From: Siphonodentalium dalli
Lineage: Eukaryota; Mollusca; Scaphopoda; Gadilida; Siphonodentaliidae
Assembly: GCA_032622095.1 (NCBI GenBank)
Contig: CP136069.1
Coordinates: 122,874,126 to 122,938,125 of the forward strand
Direction of reading: 5' to 3'
Length of the DNA stretch: 64,000 nt
Shown: one piece after another, positions 59,119 to 64,000 of the stretch
Layout: each line of letters begins with the position of its first letter
Numbering within the stretch: position 1 is the stretch's first letter
Translations under genes and position numbers: made by a program
The notes under the pieces: model-generated
What the model was told of the DNA's origin: nothing
Seen by the model: the letters and a program-made list of their open reading frames with translations, nothing else
Databases searched by the model: none

Positions 59119-61060
59119 GAAGGTGACCCGACTTCGTCCGGGCTATTCAAAAACCAAATTTCAAGTCGATTGCTCCACCCGTTTCCGAGATCTGGTCTGC
59201 GCATGCGCGAAGCTGGCGTCGCACGGGCTCGGCGACCCGATAAAATTCGTATCCGGGGCAAGATACATTCACATACCAAATTTCAAGTCGATAGCTCCAC
59301 CCGTTTCCGAGATATATAGCCCAATGTCATTTGCGGATACCTCGGCCGGTGATGAGTTAACGCGACATCGGCCGGTTAAGAGTTAACGCGATCACGCCAC
59401 GATATGTTGATGGCGTAATATATTTACGCAATGATTTTCGATGAGCGAAGCATGGTCCTGCGTTCTTCCCGATAATTAAGGGAGAAACTTTAAACGTACA
59501 CAGGCGTGTGATGCATCATTGGAAAGATGAAGCGCCACAGATTCTAACCGTGCAAATTATATGACTGGCAATTTATTATTCGCGCTATATCGAATCGATT
59601 TGTGAGCACCGAACTGAAATATATTAGCGCAAAACGGCGTAAAAACAGATTTGACCTCGGCACGTGAAAAGTTGACCTCGGATCTGAAAATCAATAGGCC
59701 TATGTTACTCCTGACCCGAAAATACCCCCACATACCAAGTTTCATCGAAATCGGCTGGGCCATTTTCGAGTCCATCGATTACACACACACAGATACACAC
59801 ACACACAGATCTTTCAAAAATATATAATAGACTAGAAGGTGACCCGACTTCGTCCGGGCTATTCAAAAACCAAATTACAAGTCGATAGCTCCACCCGTTT
59901 TCGAGATCTGGTCTGCGCATGCGCGAAGCTGGCGTCGCACGGGCTCGGCGACCCGATAAAATTCGTATCCGGGGCAAGATACATTCACATACCAAATTTC
60001 AAGTCGATAGCTCCACCCGTTTTCGAGATATATAGCCCAATAACATTTGCGGATACCTCGGCCGGTGATGAGTTAACGCGACATCGGCCGGTTATGAGTT
60101 AAACGCGAACACGTCACGATATGTTGATGGCGTAATATATTTACGCAATGATTTTCGATGAGCGAAGCATGGTCCTGCGTTCTTCCCGATAATTAAGGTA
60201 GAAACTTTAAACGCATACAGGCGTGTGATATATCATTGGAAAGATGAAGCGCCACAGATTCTAACCGTGCAAATTATATGACTGGCAATGTATTATTCGC
60301 GCTATATCGAATCGATTTGTGAGCACCGAACTGAAATATATTAGCGCAAAACGGCGTAAAAACAGATTTGACCTCGGCACGTGAAAAGTTGACCTCGGAT
60401 CTGAAAATCAATATGCCTATGTTACTCCTGACCCGAAAATACCCCCACATACCAAGTTTCATCGAAATCGGCTGGGCCATTTTCGAGTCCATCGATTACA
60501 CACAGACAGATACACCCTCACACACACAGATCTTTCAAAATATATAATAGACTAGCCGATGAGCCCGACGTTGTCCGGGCTATTCAAAAACCAAATTTCA
60601 AGTCGATAGCTCTACCCGTTTCCGATATCTGGTCTGCGCATGCGCGAAGCTGGCGTCGCACGGGCTCGGCGACCCGATAAAATTCGTATCCGGGGCAAGA
60701 TACATTCACATACCAAATTTCAAGTCGATAGCTCCACCCGTTTCCGAGATCTCGTCTGCGCATGCGCAACGCATGCGCGAAGCTGGCGTCGCACGGGCCC
60801 GGCGACCCGATAAAATTCGTATCCGGGGCCATATACATTCACATACCAAATTTCAAGTCGATAGCTCCATCCGTTTCCGAGATCTCGTCTGCGCATGCGC
60901 GAAGCGGGCGCCGCACGGGCTCGCCAATACGACAACGTTCACCGCCTGGTCAAACTACACACACGTACCAAGTTTCGTCCCGATCGGTCGAGAATCGTAG
61001 ATTTGTATTAATGACAGACAGACAGACAGACAAACATACAGACAGAGGTCTTCAAAATAT
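59115..61060 (+). repeat. 716-bp interspersed repeat, copy 3 (two full units plus a rearranged third)
   Basis: Units start at 59115, 59831 and 60551. The first 1.18 kb match 50490-51669 with only one difference seen (GGTAGAAA against GGGAGAAA near 59480). The third unit starts ACTAGCCGATGAGCCCGAC and carries three copies of the CAAATTTCAAGTCGATAGCT block at about 120-bp spacing. It skips the middle of the normal unit and ends with CCAAGTTTCGTCCCGATCGG, a (GACA)n tract at about 61013-61045 and TTCAAAATATATATGAG. It therefore shows a variant 3' module. Confidence 0.88.
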
Positions 61061-61573
61061 ATATGAGATAACCACTGTCATGCGTACACTATAAATTTGT
61101 GAAACCAATTTTTTATCACTTATTCTCTGTATATCAATCATGATGACGAGTAATTAAACTATCTACCACCCAGGAACTCACTTTATCTACCTTGCCTGCC
61201 AAGTACACTCTCGAGTGTGGTGAACCAGGCATCGCTAATCTTGTCAACCGGTAGAAATGACAGCGCGATGGATCTTCTGATTAATAATGCTAATCACTGC
61301 CAACTCTCGTAAACAATTTTACGTTATATATATCAACATTTTGTTCAACATTTTGTCCAACGCAATTTGTTATCGAGAGTATGTCAGTCGGCTCGTCGAA
61401 TAATTGACAGGCTGCAAAATATTCCAGGTGGTGAAAAATAAAAACTTTCAAAAATCGATATCATTCTCACAACACTGAGCTCTGATGGGTGGGTTCCTCG
61501 AATCGAATCAAATATGTTTTACCCCGAAGCCAAAGAAATAGTAATTTAGGACCGTTAATTCGGATTATGTATC
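61061..61573. other. Non-coding stretch, nothing recognised
   Basis: Only short imperfect repeats such as ACATTTTGTTCAACATTTTG (near 61335) were seen. Confidence 0.5.
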
Positions 61574-61800
61574 TTTATTACACTCCTATGCGCGATTTCC
61601 ATTGGAAGCGTCGTTAATTAAAATTGGTAATGTCAATAGTGAATTATGTCATTTCTCATGACGTCATTTACGTTACTTCGCTTACTGATCCAGACGGAAT
61701 TTTCGATGGTTGATCTTAGTCCACATCGGGACTTTCATGCATTAATTCTGGGTATTTTAATCGTATTTGGCGAACCAAACTGGTGTAGGAGTGTAATAAA
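61574..61800. mobile_element. 227-bp element with perfect 15-bp TIRs
   Basis: TTTATTACACTCCTA at 61574-61588 is exactly inverted at 61786-61800 (TAGGAGTGTAATAAA). The interior has no coding content. The right end abuts the large hairpin that follows. No target duplication was resolved. Confidence 0.6.
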
Positions 61801-61968
61801 TAGAGTAATCAATTAGTTCCGAGAAATACGTTAAATAATTCACTCGAGGCGAGAGACGTTTATGTAAGAAACTCGTGCTCTAGCGCTCACTCGTTTCTTA
61901 CCGACGTCTCTCGCCTCTGGTGAATTATTTAACGTAATTCTCGGAACCAATCGATTAATCTCTATTTA
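61797..61968. mobile_element. 172-bp near-complete palindrome (hairpin MITE)
   Basis: AAATAGAGTAATCAATTAGT, TCCGAGAAATACGTTAAATA and ATTCACTCGAGGCGAGAGAC on the left are inverted on the right (GTCTCTCGCCTCTGGTGAAT, TATTTAACGTAATTCTCGGA, ACCAATCGATTAATCTCTAT). The centre is CTCTAGCGCTCAC. Almost the entire length pairs. Confidence 0.85.
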
Positions 61969-62294
61969 ATCACCATAGTCAGAACGTCACAGACTACTCT
62001 GTCCAACAATTACTTTTAACTGTCAATCTATTATCTTATAACTTATTGATTTTGTGTTGAATTTACCAATATACACCCGTTATACTGACCGTAATTTGAT
62101 TCACATATCAACATCTTAAAAGGTTACACCCACTCTACCGACCCGTAGATTTTCTCTATAGAACTGCAATAAGCCGTATTGCCAATCAGGTGTTTTTATT
62201 TTTACCCCGGAACCTATCATTATTTCCTGACATGTCAGTTTGTCGATATGGTATTCTTATAGTGGAATTGATCGCCTAAGTCTACTAGCACTGG

Positions 62295-62640
62295 GAACTA
62301 ATATAGCTTAATTGCATGATAGCAGGTATAACATTGCCCAATTCTATGATAGCATGCAAAATTTAGCTTAATTGAAAGTTAATTCTATGACAGAAGGCAT
62401 AATATATAGAGGATACCTATGGTTTTTTAATGAATACCATAAATATTTCAATTGATATTTCCACTGCTAGACATGAATGAAATAATAATTAATATAGCTT
62501 AATTCTATGATAGCAGGTATACTATAGATTACTTATATGATGCAAGTAACATGGTAATTATAATGAAAGTTAATTTATGACTGGAGTCATAAATTCATTT
62601 TCTGTATAATTACCATGTTGTTTGCACCATTCATAGAGCA
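62295..62640. repeat. TAGCTTAATTCTATGATAGCAGG motif repeats and a hairpin
   Basis: Related words occur near 62302 (TAGCTTAATTGCATGATAGC), 62340 (AATTCTATGATAGCATG), 62362 and 62495 (TAGCTTAATTCTATGATAGC). A hairpin at 62541-62626 pairs GTAACATGGTAATTATA with TATAATTACCATGTTGT and AATTTATGACT with AGTCATAAATT. Confidence 0.65.
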
Positions 62641-64000
62641 TGCGATTGTATTTTTGCACTAATCTATGGCTGAAATTCATTCAATTGTTGGATATATTCT
62701 GTTGAGTATAAAAGGAGATGGTCACATAAATGGCCGGATTCAGTTGCATGTCCCCTTTAAGGTGGCGCTGAGGTTAAGTTTCCACTCTAAAAAACAAAAT
62801 CAGTTCATCACAGCTGAGAACTCAATCGATTTAATTTCACCAATCTGCATTCAAAGTCAACTAGACATCTTTCTTTAAAAATATTGTAAGACTTCGATAT
62901 TGGCATATTATTGGGCTGTGAGATCAGTTTGTATATTGATCCAAGATAAGTAATATTCATCTCACTGTCCAATGAGAATGCATAATTCAGGACGAGGACG
63001 CGATGTGACTATCTGTTGTAACGTTTTATTTGTTGCGTGCATATGAAGGCCTTGAAATTTGGAATTTGTCATTTCCAGACTATAACGCTCGGGGGGCCAG
63101 AGTGTTATAATATGCCTATAGTGTTTAATATATAAGGGAGATAATATGTCAAAATGAGAAATTAGCATTCGTTAATCAGTGTGAATTGTTCACAGGGATT
63201 TAAATAATGATTTTAATAATCTGCTCAAGACACCACATTTTTTTTTTTTATTTATGAATTATTTTCCTTGTATACATGCACGCGCGTATTGTCCAGCAAA
63301 TGTGCAGCGTACACGTGTATTATAAATAAATTAATCATTGGCATCAAGTCTTTCTAACTTCCAGCTGTAAGGATATGGGGCAGATCTTGAAACGTTGGTA
63401 ACATGGCCTAACATAAATCCGACTCGACATGCCTGGAAACAAAGCATGCACAGAACAAACGTGGTTGCTATCGCAAAACCACGCCACCACGCCATTATCA
63501 TCGGTCCATCAATTTGTCACAACGTAGTCTCAGACCATAAATAATAAGGTACACGTCTGTGTAACAATTACTATGTTACACGGTAAGTTAACCGTATTTC
63601 TGTTAATTACTATTGTGATGGGTCATTGACATGCCGTGTATGATCGATTGTGCCATTATGAGAATGTATGGTGTGAACCTCGGTCAAGGCCGGGATAAAA
63701 TAGAGTATAATGATGGTTGTGCTGGAGCCACAGACACTATGTTAATCAACAAGTATAATGAAGAAAGCAAACAATGTGCTTTTGTTTAGCTGGAACATAA
63801 ACGCGTATTGGAATGAGAAGTAAATTGACATGCAGAGGAGATAGGCGGATAGGTTGGATTGATCAAATTAAAAGAATCCTGGTAAATCGATTCTTACATT
63901 ACAAAACTGACGGGAATCGCGGCCAAAGCTGGGAAAAAGTCTGAAATTATTATGCTAGTAGTGTTAAAACCACCTATACTCCCATGTATCACAATGGATA
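62641..64000. other. Non-coding right end of the window
   Basis: Frames at 62666-62878 and 62962-63168 have no recognisable content. A short T-run lies at 63238-63250. No repeat family from the rest of the window was recognised here. Confidence 0.45.

Noticed and set aside
1-64000. tRNA, rRNA, CRISPR arrays or prokaryotic operons
   Set aside because: No cloverleaf, A/B-box pair, rRNA landmark, or regularly spaced short direct repeats with unique spacers could be found by eye. All tandem repeats here lack variable spacers.

Overview
This 64-kb window looks like repeat-rich nuclear DNA from an invertebrate animal, probably marine. Reasons: AT-rich composition, many TACATGTA-type palindromes, no bacterial gene organisation, no confident host exon, and mobile elements of eukaryotic type (piggyBac, an APE-type non-LTR retrotransposon, many hairpin MITEs, satellites). 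A mollusc or other lophotrochozoan is my guess, from composition and repeat style only. I recognise no tRNA, rRNA, CRISPR or host protein-coding gene. Many short open frames are by-products of repeats.

Layout. (1) 1-21712: a satellite array running off the left edge. Its long unit (A, about 660 or 709 bp) contains a whole TIR-bearing MITE with TTAA ends plus a spacer. Its short unit (B, 196 bp) is an internally deleted A. Five A+B pairs make a 4379-bp higher-order repeat, and the array decays towards its right edge. (2) 22-27 kb: a solo MITE of the same family (23159-23618), a piggyBac transposase pseudogene (24340-26018) and a rearranged inverted MITE island (26262-26813). (3) 27-34 kb: mostly non-coding, with minisatellites and a 347-bp inverted-repeat element whose unoccupied paralogous sites lie in the same window. 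(4) 34.2-36.8 kb: a degenerate satellite of about 158 bp. (5) 37-43 kb: a 716-bp interspersed repeat, a 555-bp long-TIR element, a 236-bp tandem repeat and several hairpins. (6) 43293-46516: a foldback-type element with TIRs of about 540 bp and a perfect 9-bp target-site duplication. (7) 48.8-49.8 kb: a 326-bp tandem repeat. (8) 50490-51669 and 59115-60296: two nearly identical copies of the 716-bp repeat family, on either side of a LINE (51670 to about 57785). ORF2 of the LINE is intact; ORF1 is frameshifted. (9) 61-64 kb: hairpin elements and otherwise featureless DNA.

How it works together: there is no operon or pathway here. The window records transposable-element turnover. MITEs become satellites, elements nest in other elements, and repeats duplicate around a LINE. 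The most interesting features are the MITE-derived higher-order satellite, the long-TIR foldback with its TSD, the modular 716-bp family that sits beside (TA)n tracts, and the large near-identical duplication flanking the LINE. All comparisons were made by eye without database searches.
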